From the NCBI GenBank assembly GCA_035543015.1, contig DATKKG010000030.1, positions 70,356 through 134,355 of the forward strand: a DNA stretch of 64,000 bases, read 5' to 3'. Position 1 is the stretch's first letter, and the number at the start of each line of letters is the position of its first letter. Below the pieces are notes generated by a model. The model did not search any database, was not told the origin of the DNA, and saw only the letters and a program-made list of their open reading frames with translations. This DNA comes from DATKKG01 sp035543015. GTDB lineage: Archaea > Thermoproteota > Nitrososphaeria > Conexivisphaerales > DTJL01. A program made the position numbers and the translations under genes. Positions 8,496 to 16,521 of the stretch are shown one piece after another.

Positions 8496-9419
8496 TCACT
8501 CCCTGAGCCTCGGATTCAGCGCGTCGGAAAGGCCGTCGCCGAGGAGGTTGAAGCCCAGCACGAGGAAGACGACCAGCAGGCCCGGGAACAGAGAGACCCA
8601 CCAGTAGGTGCTGACGTACCTGAAGCCCTCCTGAATCAGGAGTCCCCAGGTAGCGGTGTTGGGATCTCCGAAGCCGAGGAAGCTTATGACCACCTCCGTG
8701 ATGATGTTCCCCGCCACGCCTAGAGACGCGAGGACTATCACGGGCGTCAGGATGTTGGGGACTATGTGCCTGAAGAGGATCCTGAAGTTGTTGGCCCCGA
8801 GAGCCTTCTCGGCCTGAACGAATTCGAGCTCCTTCACCCTCAGGATCTCTCCCCTTACGACGAAAGCGATGCCGGACCAGCCGAAGAAGCCGAGAATCAC
8901 GACGATGAGGGTGAGCCCCCATCCCGCCACGACGTACAGTTCGAAGATGCGGGCGAAGAGCAGGATGAGGAGGAGGACCGGGACGACGAAGAACACCTGT
9001 ATTATGGCCAGCACGATGGAGCTTATGGCCCCACGCGAGTACCCGGCAACGGCTCCTATCGCTATGCCGAGGGCCGTCGCGATCAGGGTCGCCACCAGCC
9101 CTACGTACAGGTCATTCCTGGTGCTCCAGATGCTGTCGCTGAACACGTCGACCCCGGTGGGCTCGGTGCCGAAGGGGTGCGCCCAGCTCGGAGGGAGGTG
9201 AGCCTGGCCCTGGAAGAGGGCTTCGGTGCTGCGCGGAGGATATGCTGCGAAGTACGGACCGAAGAAGGCGAGGACGATGTACGCCCCCACTATCACCAAT
9301 CCCAGGAGCGCAGACTTGTTCCTCTTGAAGCGCCTCCACGCGACCGCCGCCTGGGTAGCGCTCCTCCTTCTCGGAGCCTTGTCCGTCGTGACAGAGTCCT
9401 GCTGTGGGCTGGTACTCAT
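8496..9419 (-). CDS. oppC: Oligopeptide/dipeptide ABC transporter permease (OppC/DppC type)
   Basis: 307 residues. A basic, Ser/Thr-rich cytoplasmic N-terminus (about 1-35) precedes a first helix, an extracytoplasmic loop with the typical HPFGTEPTGVDVFS segment, and five further membrane helices. The EAA coupling loop is visible as EFVQAEKALGANNFRILFRHIVPN. The C-terminus GLSDALNPRLRE is typical of OppC/DppC. It starts one base after the oppB stop, so the two permeases are translationally linked. Together they form the membrane channel for peptides. Confidence 0.93.
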   Translation of the reverse strand: MSTSPQQDSVTTDKAPRRRSATQAAVAWRRFKRNKSALLGLVIVGAYIVLAFFGPYFAAYPPRSTEALFQGQAHLPPSWAHPFGTEPTGVDVFSDSIWSTRNDLYVGLVATLIATALGIAIGAVAGYSRGAISSIVLAIIQVFFVVPVLLLILLFARIFELYVVAGWGLTLIVVILGFFGWSGIAFVVRGEILRVKELEFVQAEKALGANNFRILFRHIVPNILTPVIVLASLGVAGNIITEVVISFLGFGDPNTATWGLLIQEGFRYVSTYWWVSLFPGLLVVFLVLGFNLLGDGLSDALNPRLRE

Positions 9420-10394
9420 CTAACTCACCCTGACCCTGGGGTCCACTATTCCGTAAATCAGGTCCAGTAGCAGGTTCGCCACTAGGACCATGAGGGTGAT
9501 GACGATGGTGAGGGCTTCTATTACGGGGATGTCGAGGGCCAAGGCCGCGTTCGTGAAAGCGTACCCAAGCCCAGGCCATGAGAACACGGTCTCGGTCGCT
9601 GGCGCTCCGCCCAGAGCCGAGCCGATGGTAAGCCCCACGAGGGTGATGACGGGCGTGATGGCGTTCTTCAGGGCGTGCTTGTAGGTGACCGCGAAGTCGC
9701 TGAGGCCGCTGGCCTGCGCGGCCAGCACGTAGTCCTGCCTCAGCACCTCAAGCATGTTGCCCCTGATGAGCCTGACAAAGGTCGCGAGCTCAACGTAGGC
9801 CAGGGTCACCATGGGCAGTATCAGGTGAGCCACTGTGTCCTGAAAGCTTCCGCCCCACCAGGTGGTCAGCGCTCCTCCGGAAGCGCCACCATAGGGGAGG
9901 ACCCTGAAGTAGAAGGCGAAGACGTAGATGAGGATGATGCCAAGCCAGAAGGTAGGCATGGAGAAGCCGAAGATGGCCACACCTGTGATCGCGTAGTCGG
10001 ACTTCGCGTACTGGTGCTTGGCCGAATAGATGCCAATGGGCACTCCGATGACCATGGAGAGGATCAAAGCCGACATCTGGAGGTAGAAGGTGGTCCAAAG
10101 CCACGGCCCGATGGACTGGATCACGGGCCTCCCGGAGACCAGCGAGTTGCCGAGGTTCAGGTGAAGCAGGTTGATCAGGTAATAGTAGTACCTCACGATG
10201 GGACTCTGGTCGAGGTGGTAGTAGGTTATGAAGTACTGCTCAATCTGGGGGGTCCAATGAACGTACGAATGCCGAATCAGGTCGATCGGGTTGCCGGCTG
10301 CTGCGGTGATAAGGAAAACGAGAAGAGTGATCCCAATCAGGACGGGGATCATGAATAGGACTCTGCGGACGACATAGCTGACAATACCAGCCAT
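9420..10394 (-). CDS. oppB: Oligopeptide/dipeptide ABC transporter permease (OppB/DppB type)
   Basis: 324 residues with six predicted membrane helices. The N-terminus (YVVRRVLFMIPVLIGIT) and the C-terminus (IYGIVDPRVRVS) are typical of OppB/DppB, and the EAA loop appears as LRQDYVLAAQASGLSDFAVTY. It is the first gene of the oppBCDF operon. A TATA (GGTATAAGAGG) at about 10431-10441 lies 40 bp before the ATG, leaving a leader of about 14 nt with a purine-rich GGAAGTCGGAG. No binding-protein gene is in the operon itself; the permuted one at 2411-5062 is the likely partner. Confidence 0.93.
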   Translation of the reverse strand: MAGIVSYVVRRVLFMIPVLIGITLLVFLITAAAGNPIDLIRHSYVHWTPQIEQYFITYYHLDQSPIVRYYYYLINLLHLNLGNSLVSGRPVIQSIGPWLWTTFYLQMSALILSMVIGVPIGIYSAKHQYAKSDYAITGVAIFGFSMPTFWLGIILIYVFAFYFRVLPYGGASGGALTTWWGGSFQDTVAHLILPMVTLAYVELATFVRLIRGNMLEVLRQDYVLAAQASGLSDFAVTYKHALKNAITPVITLVGLTIGSALGGAPATETVFSWPGLGYAFTNAALALDIPVIEALTIVITLMVLVANLLLDLIYGIVDPRVRVS

Positions 10395-10477
10395 TTCTCC
10401 GACTTCCTTTGATTTTTCGAGCTTCTCAGCCTCTTATACCTTTCCGTCGCGATGATTGCGAAACGATTTCCCATTTC

Positions 10478-11623
10478 CTAGGCGACCAGGGAGGCCAGCG
10501 CGCCCCAGGGGGTCAAGGGCAGGCCCTTGGCGAAGGAGAAGTCCCTCCCAGATGAGGCGATGCTCAGGGGCTCGGCGTCGTCCTTCGCGAAGGAGGTCAG
10601 GTCTCCGTCGGTCAGAGGGACGGACGCGAGGCCCGTCTTGTGATGGAGCGACAGCGGCGCACGGTAGTCGCCCTCGGGTTTCATTGAGCTCCAGTCCACC
10701 AGGATCTTCCCCGACCTGGACTCCTTGTCGTCTATGCTGGAAGTCGTGTACGGTCTCGGTATGTCCAGCCCGTCGTACTTGCGTGGGTCCACGTCCTGCA
10801 GCCTCGACTCGAGCTCCACCCGCACTGTCTTGACCGCGCCACGCAGGTCGCCGAAGCCCAGGGCCCTGCCTCCGGCCTCCATCCGGCAGAGGACCTGGAA
10901 CCCCCTGTTGCCGCTGAACTTCGCCAGCGGATGACAGCCGGCATCCGATAGGATTTCGCTGACGAGCGAGGCGGCCTTGGCTGCGAAGGCGAGGCTCCCG
11001 ATGGACGAGGCCAGCGACTCCCCCAGGTCCAGATCGACCAGGAAGACGTCGGGCCTGCGGTCGAATCCGTGGACGTATGGGATGAAGTCGACGCAGTGGT
11101 CGTGCACGAGCCGCATGACGTCGTCAGCTCCTTTGACGCTCAGGTGCACTGGGGTGGGCCTGTACTTCGAGTACCGGACGAAGATGGGCTCCACTTCATG
11201 GATCGGGTCATTCTTGTCCGAGAAGACCTTGACCGCCGAAAGGGGCCTGCCCACCAAGAAGGGGAGCATGTCCTCGACGACCGCAGGATAGTACCTCTCC
11301 GCCAGGTAGACCAGGAAGTAGCTCCTGTTGAGCGAACCCCTGGCGGAGGAGACGAAGCCCGCGACATAGGAGTCGAGTGACGGTCGGCGGTAGTACCCCT
11401 TGGCGTCCTGGGAGAGGAGCCCCTCCCTGACCAGGGAGTCCAGGGTCTCCTTGAATTGGGACGCAGCGGGCTCGGCTTCTCCAAGGGCGCAGGAGTCGCG
11501 GCCCACCTTCTCCACTATGTGGTCGAAGGTGACGGCCTTCCCCATCTCCTTGATGCTCATGAGGAAGGAGACCTTCTCACGGAGGGAGACCTTCCGCATG
11601 TGGGAATCGGGAACCTGAGACAT
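10478..11623 (-). CDS. Winged-helix + archaeo-eukaryotic primase (PriS/LigD-Pol-like) protein
   Basis: 381 residues. The N-terminal 95 look like a winged helix (EKVSFLMSIKEMGKAVTFD, then LVREGLLSQDAKGYYRR). The rest matches the archaeo-eukaryotic primase fold: motif I DLD (197-199), motif II SGNRGFQV (237-244), motif III KILVDW (306-311, Asp310), then a basic-loop-like LSLHHKTGL (324-332) and SVPLT. The spacing and the VDW/VPLT pattern resemble LigD polymerase domains and archaeal PrimPol-like enzymes; LHHKTGL recalls PriS. Motif II normally has His where Gln243 sits. It may synthesise RNA or DNA primers or fill gaps in repair. Without PriL nearby I cannot tell replicative PriS from a repair paralogue. 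An internal ATG at 11599 is an alternative start. Confidence 0.7.
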   Translation of the reverse strand: MSQVPDSHMRKVSLREKVSFLMSIKEMGKAVTFDHIVEKVGRDSCALGEAEPAASQFKETLDSLVREGLLSQDAKGYYRRPSLDSYVAGFVSSARGSLNRSYFLVYLAERYYPAVVEDMLPFLVGRPLSAVKVFSDKNDPIHEVEPIFVRYSKYRPTPVHLSVKGADDVMRLVHDHCVDFIPYVHGFDRRPDVFLVDLDLGESLASSIGSLAFAAKAASLVSEILSDAGCHPLAKFSGNRGFQVLCRMEAGGRALGFGDLRGAVKTVRVELESRLQDVDPRKYDGLDIPRPYTTSSIDDKESRSGKILVDWSSMKPEGDYRAPLSLHHKTGLASVPLTDGDLTSFAKDDAEPLSIASSGRDFSFAKGLPLTPWGALASLVA

Positions 11624-11688
11624 CCCGGGCCACCGGGGGGGAAGGGACGAGACACGCTTTTAAGGTTCGCTGGCTACCCCCGCCCCAA

Positions 11689-12354
11689 ATGCAGGTGCGG
11701 GCGGCCCTTTTCGATCTCGACGGAACCCTCGTGGAGTTCAGGGTCGACTACAACCTCGGAAGGAGGATGATCATCGAATACGCAAGAGGGAAGGGCTACG
11801 ACATGGAGGGGCAGACGGAGACCCGCAACATGCATGACATCATCGAACACTACGCACGCATCGGAGACGAGAAGGCGCACGCCGACGTAAAGAAGTACGC
11901 CTACGACTTGATGGAGAGGCTGGAACTGGAGGGGGCCGCCACGACCAAACCCTTCCCGGACACCCTTCCGACCCTCGAGACCCTTCGGGGGGCCGGCCTC
12001 AAGATGGGGATCGTCACGAACAGCGCGAGGAAGCCCGTGGAGCTGGTGATGAAACGCTACCCTCTGGGGAGATTCTTCGACGTCGTCACCACGAGGGACG
12101 ACGTGACGGTAATCAAGCCCGACCCGGGCATCGTACAGCACACCATAGACACACTGGGCGTGGCCAGCAACGAATGTTTCCTCGTGGGGGACGCCCCTGG
12201 CGACATGATGGCCGCTAAATCCCTCAGGATAGTGGCGGTGGGGATACCCCGCGGGTCCGCCACGCGAGAGGCTCTCATCGAAGCGGGTCCCGACTACGTC
12301 ATCGACACCCTGAGGTCCCTCCCTGAACTAATTGTAGACTTAAAAGCCCACTAG
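11689..12354 (+). CDS. HAD-superfamily phosphatase (phosphoglycolate-phosphatase-like)
   Basis: 221 residues with all four HAD motifs: nucleophile FDLDGTL near the N-terminus (Asp9 and Asp11), TNSARKP for motif II, a conserved Lys in VIKPDP for motif III, and VGDAPGDMMAAK for motif IV. The helical cap (about 17-85) is of the C1 type seen in Gph-like enzymes. The substrate is probably a small phosphorylated metabolite. A TATA-like CTTTTAAGG (11656-11664) is centred about 28 bp before the ATG, indicating a leaderless transcript. The SDR gene follows after 15 bp but has its own TATA. Confidence 0.85.
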   Translation: MQVRAALFDLDGTLVEFRVDYNLGRRMIIEYARGKGYDMEGQTETRNMHDIIEHYARIGDEKAHADVKKYAYDLMERLELEGAATTKPFPDTLPTLETLRGAGLKMGIVTNSARKPVELVMKRYPLGRFFDVVTTRDDVTVIKPDPGIVQHTIDTLGVASNECFLVGDAPGDMMAAKSLRIVAVGIPRGSATREALIEAGPDYVIDTLRSLPELIVDLKAH

Positions 12355-12369
12355 GGTTGTCGGGGATTC

Positions 12370-13113
12370 GTGAGCGGAAACCTAGAAGGCAAGGTCGTAG
12401 TGGTCACCGGGGCCAGTGGGGACATCGGGAGGGAGGTCGCCCTGGCGGCTGCCGAGGAGGGGGCCAGGGTGGTGGCCACGTACAACTCCGGGAACGAGAG
12501 GGCGTCAAAGCTGGCGGAGGAAGCGCGTTCCAGGAACCTTTCGATTCGCGCCATGAAGCTTGACGTCTCCGACGAAAGAGGGGTCAAGGAGTTCTTCGAT
12601 GAGGTCGCGGCGGACCAGGGCCGCATAGACGCTCTGGTCAACGTGGCGGGCCATTCCAAGAGGGAGACCTGGTTCTCGGGACTGGACGGCCTGGACTCGG
12701 AGAAGTGGCTGGCGGTGCTCAGGGTGGACCTGTTGGGGACGTTCTTCTGCTGCCGTGAGGCGGCCAGACACATGGCCGGGGGCTCGATCGTGAACTTCTC
12801 TTCGGCCGCCGCCGTCACGGGCCATACGGAGGGCGTACCGTACACCGCTGCGAAAGCGGCCGTCATCGGCCTCACCAAGAGCTTGGCCGCTATCTTGGGG
12901 CCGAAGGTCCGTGTGAACGCGTTGGCTCCCGGGAACATCGATGCTGGCAGCATCGCCTGGTACGATGAGTCGGGGCGCAGCGCGATGGTAGGGGAGGCCG
13001 CTCTCAAGAGGCTGGGAACTGCCAGGGAAGTGGCCCAGGTCGTGGTCTTTCTGGCGTCTGAGAAGGCATCCTTCATCACGGGCCAGGTCCTCCTCGTGGA
13101 CGGCGGGATATAG
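12370..13113 (+). CDS. Short-chain dehydrogenase/reductase (FabG-like)
   Basis: 247 residues, the usual classical SDR length. The dinucleotide-binding motif TGASGDIG is near residue 14, NVAG follows at the position of the usual NNAG, and the catalytic Ser-Tyr-Lys is visible in SSAAAVTG and YTAAKAA. The C-terminal LVDGG is typical of FabG-type enzymes. The substrate cannot be read from the sequence. The GTG start has a TATA-like CTTAAAAGC centred about 27 bp upstream, fitting a leaderless mRNA. Confidence 0.85.
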   Translation: MSGNLEGKVVVVTGASGDIGREVALAAAEEGARVVATYNSGNERASKLAEEARSRNLSIRAMKLDVSDERGVKEFFDEVAADQGRIDALVNVAGHSKRETWFSGLDGLDSEKWLAVLRVDLLGTFFCCREAARHMAGGSIVNFSSAAAVTGHTEGVPYTAAKAAVIGLTKSLAAILGPKVRVNALAPGNIDAGSIAWYDESGRSAMVGEAALKRLGTAREVAQVVVFLASEKASFITGQVLLVDGGI

Positions 13114-13170
13114 CGCTTCGACGTGCAAACTGTGACCGAGATTTAAATAAGGCTTGGTCACAGCAGACGA

Positions 13171-13194
13171 ATGAAGTTGCTTGGGCAGCGGTAG
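13171..13194 (+). other. Seven-codon upstream ORF (uORF) before queD
   Basis: A strong TATA (ATTTAAATA, 13141-13149) predicts transcription from about 13171. The first codon there is ATG, opening MKLLGQR followed by TAG. It is out of frame with queD and ends eight bases before queD's GTG at 13202. It may be a leader peptide that couples or attenuates translation. Confidence 0.4.
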
Positions 13195-13201
13195 CACGCC
13201 G

Positions 13202-13882
13202 GTGACGGTGGGCTCCCCTGGGTCCACCACCAAGGAGCGCCTCAGGGATTTCATGCAGAGCCTCATCGCCGAGGGCGTGGAGGCGAGGATGAAGGACGGC
13301 GGCGGATTCCTATACGTCGAGAGCACATCCACGATCTACGGCCTATCCCGCGAAGACCTGGCCAGGGTGGACTCGGGGAAGAGGAAGAAGCTGGTGCCCG
13401 GATTCGAGCCGAAGACCTCCCTCTTCATCGAGGACGACTCCCTGCACTTCGACTACGGGCACGCCCTCCCTGGCTCGAAGACCTGTTCGGTGCTCCACGG
13501 GCACAGCAGCCGCGTGTCCGCCGAGATCTTCGGAGAAGTGGGCCCCAACGGCATGATCCTCGACTTCGGTGAAGCCAAGGCGGCGCTGAAGGGGACCCTG
13601 TCGCTGGTGGATCACAAGTTCATCATAGGGAGGAGGCACGTCGTCGAGAGCTCCGCCAAGGTCGTCAGGGTGAAGTTCGAGGGCCCGAACGGGGCCTTCG
13701 ACCTGAGGATGCCGCCCTCTCAGGTCGTGGTGCTGGACGAGGAAGCGACCAGCGAGAACATCGCCCGCTTCGTGGCAGACAGGCTTATGGAGTCCATGCC
13801 GAGAAAGGTGGAGGGTGTCAAGCTGTTCTTCTTCGAAGGCGTCAACAAGGGCGCCTCGGCCTTCAGAGTGATGGCCCGTTGA
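13202..13882 (+). CDS. queD: QueD/PTPS-family 6-carboxytetrahydropterin synthase
   Basis: 226 residues from GTG 13202; TTG 13181 is possible in the same frame, but the predicted mRNA starts at a seven-codon uORF that would overlap it. The zinc ligands of the PTPS fold are visible: FDYGH and VLHGHS, with the preceding Cys of CSVLHGH at the catalytic position. EATSEN contains the conserved pterin-anchoring Glu. An unusual N-terminal extension of about 70 residues (KERLRDFMQS onward) precedes the core. It should convert 7,8-dihydroneopterin triphosphate to carboxytetrahydropterin on the way to preQ0 and archaeosine. It overlaps queC by 4 bp. Confidence 0.85.
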   Translation: MTVGSPGSTTKERLRDFMQSLIAEGVEARMKDGGGFLYVESTSTIYGLSREDLARVDSGKRKKLVPGFEPKTSLFIEDDSLHFDYGHALPGSKTCSVLHGHSSRVSAEIFGEVGPNGMILDFGEAKAALKGTLSLVDHKFIIGRRHVVESSAKVVRVKFEGPNGAFDLRMPPSQVVVLDEEATSENIARFVADRLMESMPRKVEGVKLFFFEGVNKGASAFRVMAR

Positions 13883-14535
13883 AGGCAGTCGTCCTGCTCT
13901 CCGGCGGCATCGACTCGGCCGCCGCGCTGTTCTGGTGTCGCGAGAAGGGCTGGGACGTCCATGCGCTTACGTTCGACTACGAGCTCGAGCAGGCGCCTGA
14001 CCTAGGAGCTTCCAGGAAGCTGGCAAGGGCAGCGGGCGTGATGGAGCACCTGGTGGTGGACTCCCCCTTCTACAAGGGGCTCAAGGGGTCCCCTTCGTCC
14101 GGCAGGGAGAAGATCGTCGACCCTCGGAAGGGCATCTCGAGGGCATATGTGCCTGCGAGGAACATAGTCTTCTTCGGCATGGCGGCGGCACTGGCAGAGA
14201 CGATAGGCGCCACGCGGGTCGTGAGCGGCCACAACAGGGGCGACGCGGAGAGGTTCCCCGACGCTTCGAGGGAGTTCTTCGAGACCTTCAATCTACTTTT
14301 GAGGCTAGGGTTAAAAACGGGCCGGGATCGTCACAGTATCGAGGTAGTCGCGCCCTTCGCGAACTCCTCCAAGCGCGAAGTGCTCCGGGAGGCTGTAAGG
14401 CTCGGTGTGCCGTTAAAAGACACCTGGAGCTGCTACAACAATGGAGCAAAGCCCTGCGGCGTCTGCTATGGATGCCGCTCTCGGGCGGAGGCCTTCGCGG
14501 GACTGGGCGTTGAAGACCCACTAGGAGTTGAATAG
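13879..14535 (+). CDS. queC: 7-cyano-7-deazaguanine (preQ0) synthase QueC
   Basis: 218 residues from a TTG that overlaps the queD stop (TTGA, 13879-13882). The PP-loop SGGIDSA near the N-terminus binds ATP, and the C-terminal zinc cluster is present as C-YNNGAKP-C-GV-C-YG-C. It converts 7-carboxy-7-deazaguanine to preQ0, the precursor of archaeosine at tRNA position 15. queE is not in the window. Its position between queD and mptA fixes the pathway assignment. Confidence 0.93.
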   Translation: MKAVVLLSGGIDSAAALFWCREKGWDVHALTFDYELEQAPDLGASRKLARAAGVMEHLVVDSPFYKGLKGSPSSGREKIVDPRKGISRAYVPARNIVFFGMAAALAETIGATRVVSGHNRGDAERFPDASREFFETFNLLLRLGLKTGRDRHSIEVVAPFANSSKREVLREAVRLGVPLKDTWSCYNNGAKPCGVCYGCRSRAEAFAGLGVEDPLGVE

Positions 14536-14538
14536 CCT

Positions 14539-15231
14539 TTGGAACTGAATCTCGAAGCCGACGTTCAAAGCGAGTACAGCCGCACGGACGTGCGGGCTGG
14601 AATCACCGGACTGAAGATGATGGTCAGGGTGGGCAGGTACGTCCTCCCCTCAGAGCTTACCGTGACGACGCTGACCCAGCACTCGCGTGGAGTCCACATG
14701 AGCCGCCTCGTCAGCGCCGCTCAGGAGAACAGCGGGAAGGAACACGTCGAGGATGCGTTGAAGGCCATCGCGAGGGCCTCGAACATGACCCAGAAGGGGA
14801 CCTGTGCTTCAGTGCGCTTCAGCTATCCTTTCAAGGACATCTTCGTCCCGGTCGAGATCGGGCTCAGGAAGGGCGTCTTCACCTACATCATGAAGGCACC
14901 GGGGATAACCGCCTGCCCCTGCAGCAAGAAGATGGCCGGGGTGGGGCACATGCAGAGGGCCTGGCTCACAATGGCCACTAACTCCCGATCGTTCATGGAC
15001 ATAGAGGAGCAGCTGGTCAAGATGCTCTCATGCTTCAGCGCGGAGACCACGGCCATGATGAAGCGGGCCGACGAAGCCATGCGGGTCGTCGAAAGCCAGA
15101 GGAACCCGAGGTTCGTCGAGGACGTCGTCCGAGACGCCGCGAAGAAGTTCCCGGAAGCCTACTACCTGGAGGCCAGGAGCGAGGAGTCCATCCACATGCA
15201 CGACGCGGTCGCGGTCGTCGACCGGCGCTGA
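14539..15231 (+). CDS. mptA: GTP cyclohydrolase MptA/FolE2 family
   Basis: 230 residues from a TTG three bases after the queC stop. The COG1469 family signature is clear: TQHSRGVHMSR, ACPCSKK and GHMQRA, which supply the metal-binding Cys and His. The enzyme opens GTP to a (cyclic) dihydroneopterin phosphate, the first step toward pterins and, in many archaea, toward 7-deazaguanine. In this operon it supplies QueD. MptA (cyclic phosphate product) and FolE2 (triphosphate product) cannot be separated by eye; the triphosphate is what QueD needs. Confidence 0.9.
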   Translation: MELNLEADVQSEYSRTDVRAGITGLKMMVRVGRYVLPSELTVTTLTQHSRGVHMSRLVSAAQENSGKEHVEDALKAIARASNMTQKGTCASVRFSYPFKDIFVPVEIGLRKGVFTYIMKAPGITACPCSKKMAGVGHMQRAWLTMATNSRSFMDIEEQLVKMLSCFSAETTAMMKRADEAMRVVESQRNPRFVEDVVRDAAKKFPEAYYLEARSEESIHMHDAVAVVDRR

Positions 15232-15391
15232 CGACGGCTATGACACGGAAGTGGGCTCAGCCTAATGCCTTCATGTCATGGATCCGTTTAACTCTGATGC
15301 ATCACAGCCCGTTCCTTCATCCTGGCTCCGGGCTAAAAGACTTTGCAACTCGGCGAAGTTCTTAAACGGCGGAAGGAGTCCCCATGGCCCG
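15232..15391 (+). promoter_or_regulatory. Intergenic region with TATA for the HEPN-like/DUF99 pair
   Basis: There is no gene in these 160 bases. A TATA-like CTTAAACGG (15361-15369) is centred about 28 bp before the TTG at 15392. An ATG at 15384 opens only a five-codon frame. I see no structured RNA here. Confidence 0.45.
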
Positions 15392-15943
15392 TTGGCCGTA
15401 GATCTGGGCGTCCTGGCCGATTGGGTGGTGGCGACCCTCGTCATCGCCGTCGTCGTCGGCCTGTCCCATTCGTTCTTCCGTGTGGGCGGCAAGGGGATGC
15501 CCCGGAGGGCCGCCCCCGCTCCGCAGACCTGGTCGGGGGAGTTCGTCCACGTGGAGGTGCCGGACGCGGATTCGATGCTTCTCTACGGACAGGAGGCGCT
15601 GAGGAAAGGGGACCTGTCTTCCTGCGTAGGAACGGCGTTCTCGACGGCCGAGGAGATCCTCCTGCAAGCGGCTTCGACGGTGGGGATGCCGTCGGACCAC
15701 ACGACCCTGGCAGACCTAGCCCAGAAGCTGTCGGCCGCAGGCTTCGTGGGGCTTCGGCCCGAGGAACTGGCGCCGCTGGACGCGGCCGTGGCTCAGAGGG
15801 GGACCTCCCTGGACGGGAGCACGGCTACCAAAGCCCTCGGCGCGGCCTTCTCGATTCGCAACTATTTCATGCATGCCCCCATCGCCAGGAACGACGGCAC
15901 AAAGCCTATAGGCGCTGACAGCGGTTCGAGTATCCAGGCTTGA
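15392..15943 (+). CDS. Membrane-tethered HEPN-like protein
   Basis: 183 residues from TTG 15392, chosen because a TATA lies about 28 bp upstream; the frame is open farther up but that part is not protein-like. One N-terminal membrane helix (about 10-30) is followed by a basic linker and a helical cytoplasmic domain. That domain starts with an alpha-hairpin (YGQEALRKGDLSSCVGTAFS) and ends with IRNYFMH, matching the R-x4-H motif (Arg156, His161) of HEPN ribonuclease domains. Its stop overlaps the start of the DUF99 gene (TTGA), so the two are translationally coupled. RNase activity is inferred, not shown. A DUF4129-like helical domain is the alternative reading. Confidence 0.55.
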   Translation: MAVDLGVLADWVVATLVIAVVVGLSHSFFRVGGKGMPRRAAPAPQTWSGEFVHVEVPDADSMLLYGQEALRKGDLSSCVGTAFSTAEEILLQAASTVGMPSDHTTLADLAQKLSAAGFVGLRPEELAPLDAAVAQRGTSLDGSTATKALGAAFSIRNYFMHAPIARNDGTKPIGADSGSSIQA

Positions 15944-16521
15944 AGAGGACGCACCCGTTCAAGAAGGGGATACGGGTCCTCGGAATAGCGGAATCGTTCG
16001 TCCCGAAGGCCGACAGGGAGAGCCTGCTGGCGGGGGTCGTGATGCGCAAGGACCTCGTAGTGGACGGCTTTGCCTTCGCCAGGGCCAAGGTGGGCGGGGA
16101 CGACGCGACGGCCAAGATCGTTTCGCTTTACAGGTCCCTGGGGAGGAACGACGTGAACGCCGTGATGCTGTCAGGAGCGGTCATTTCGTTCTACAACATC
16201 GTGGACCTCGACAGGGTGCACAGGGAGACGGGCCTGCCACTGGTCTGCCTCACGTACAGGGAGTCTTCGGGATTGGAGGACAACATCAGGAGGCACTTTC
16301 CGAAGTCCCACTCCAGGAAGCTGGCCCGGTACAGGAAGCTCGGGAAGAGGGCCTCCGTTGAGCTGAAGACGGGGAAGAAGGTCTTCGTAAGGGCCCTCGG
16401 GCTCGAGGGCTCCGACCTGAAGGAGCTGCTGGACGCCTTCTCTCTGGAGGGGAAGTACCCCGAACCGGTCAGGGTGGCGGGGCTCCTCGCGGCTGCCGTC
16501 AGGACCGGCCCGCGAACTTGA
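15940..16521 (+). CDS. DUF99 family protein (endonuclease V-like fold)
   Basis: 193 residues. DUF99 features are clear: RVLGIAESFVP, LAGVVMRKDLVVDGFAF, GGDDAT, VMLSGAVISFYNIVD. The family is distantly related to endonuclease V within the RNase H-like fold, and acidic residues sit at suitable places (Glu in AESF, Asp in VDGF, Asp in GGDDAT). No activity has been firmly assigned to the family. It starts with TTG overlapping the HEPN-like stop by 4 bp. Its last 23 bp overlap the convergent end of the Trm5-like gene. Confidence 0.85.
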   Translation: MKRTHPFKKGIRVLGIAESFVPKADRESLLAGVVMRKDLVVDGFAFARAKVGGDDATAKIVSLYRSLGRNDVNAVMLSGAVISFYNIVDLDRVHRETGLPLVCLTYRESSGLEDNIRRHFPKSHSRKLARYRKLGKRASVELKTGKKVFVRALGLEGSDLKELLDAFSLEGKYPEPVRVAGLLAAAVRTGPRT

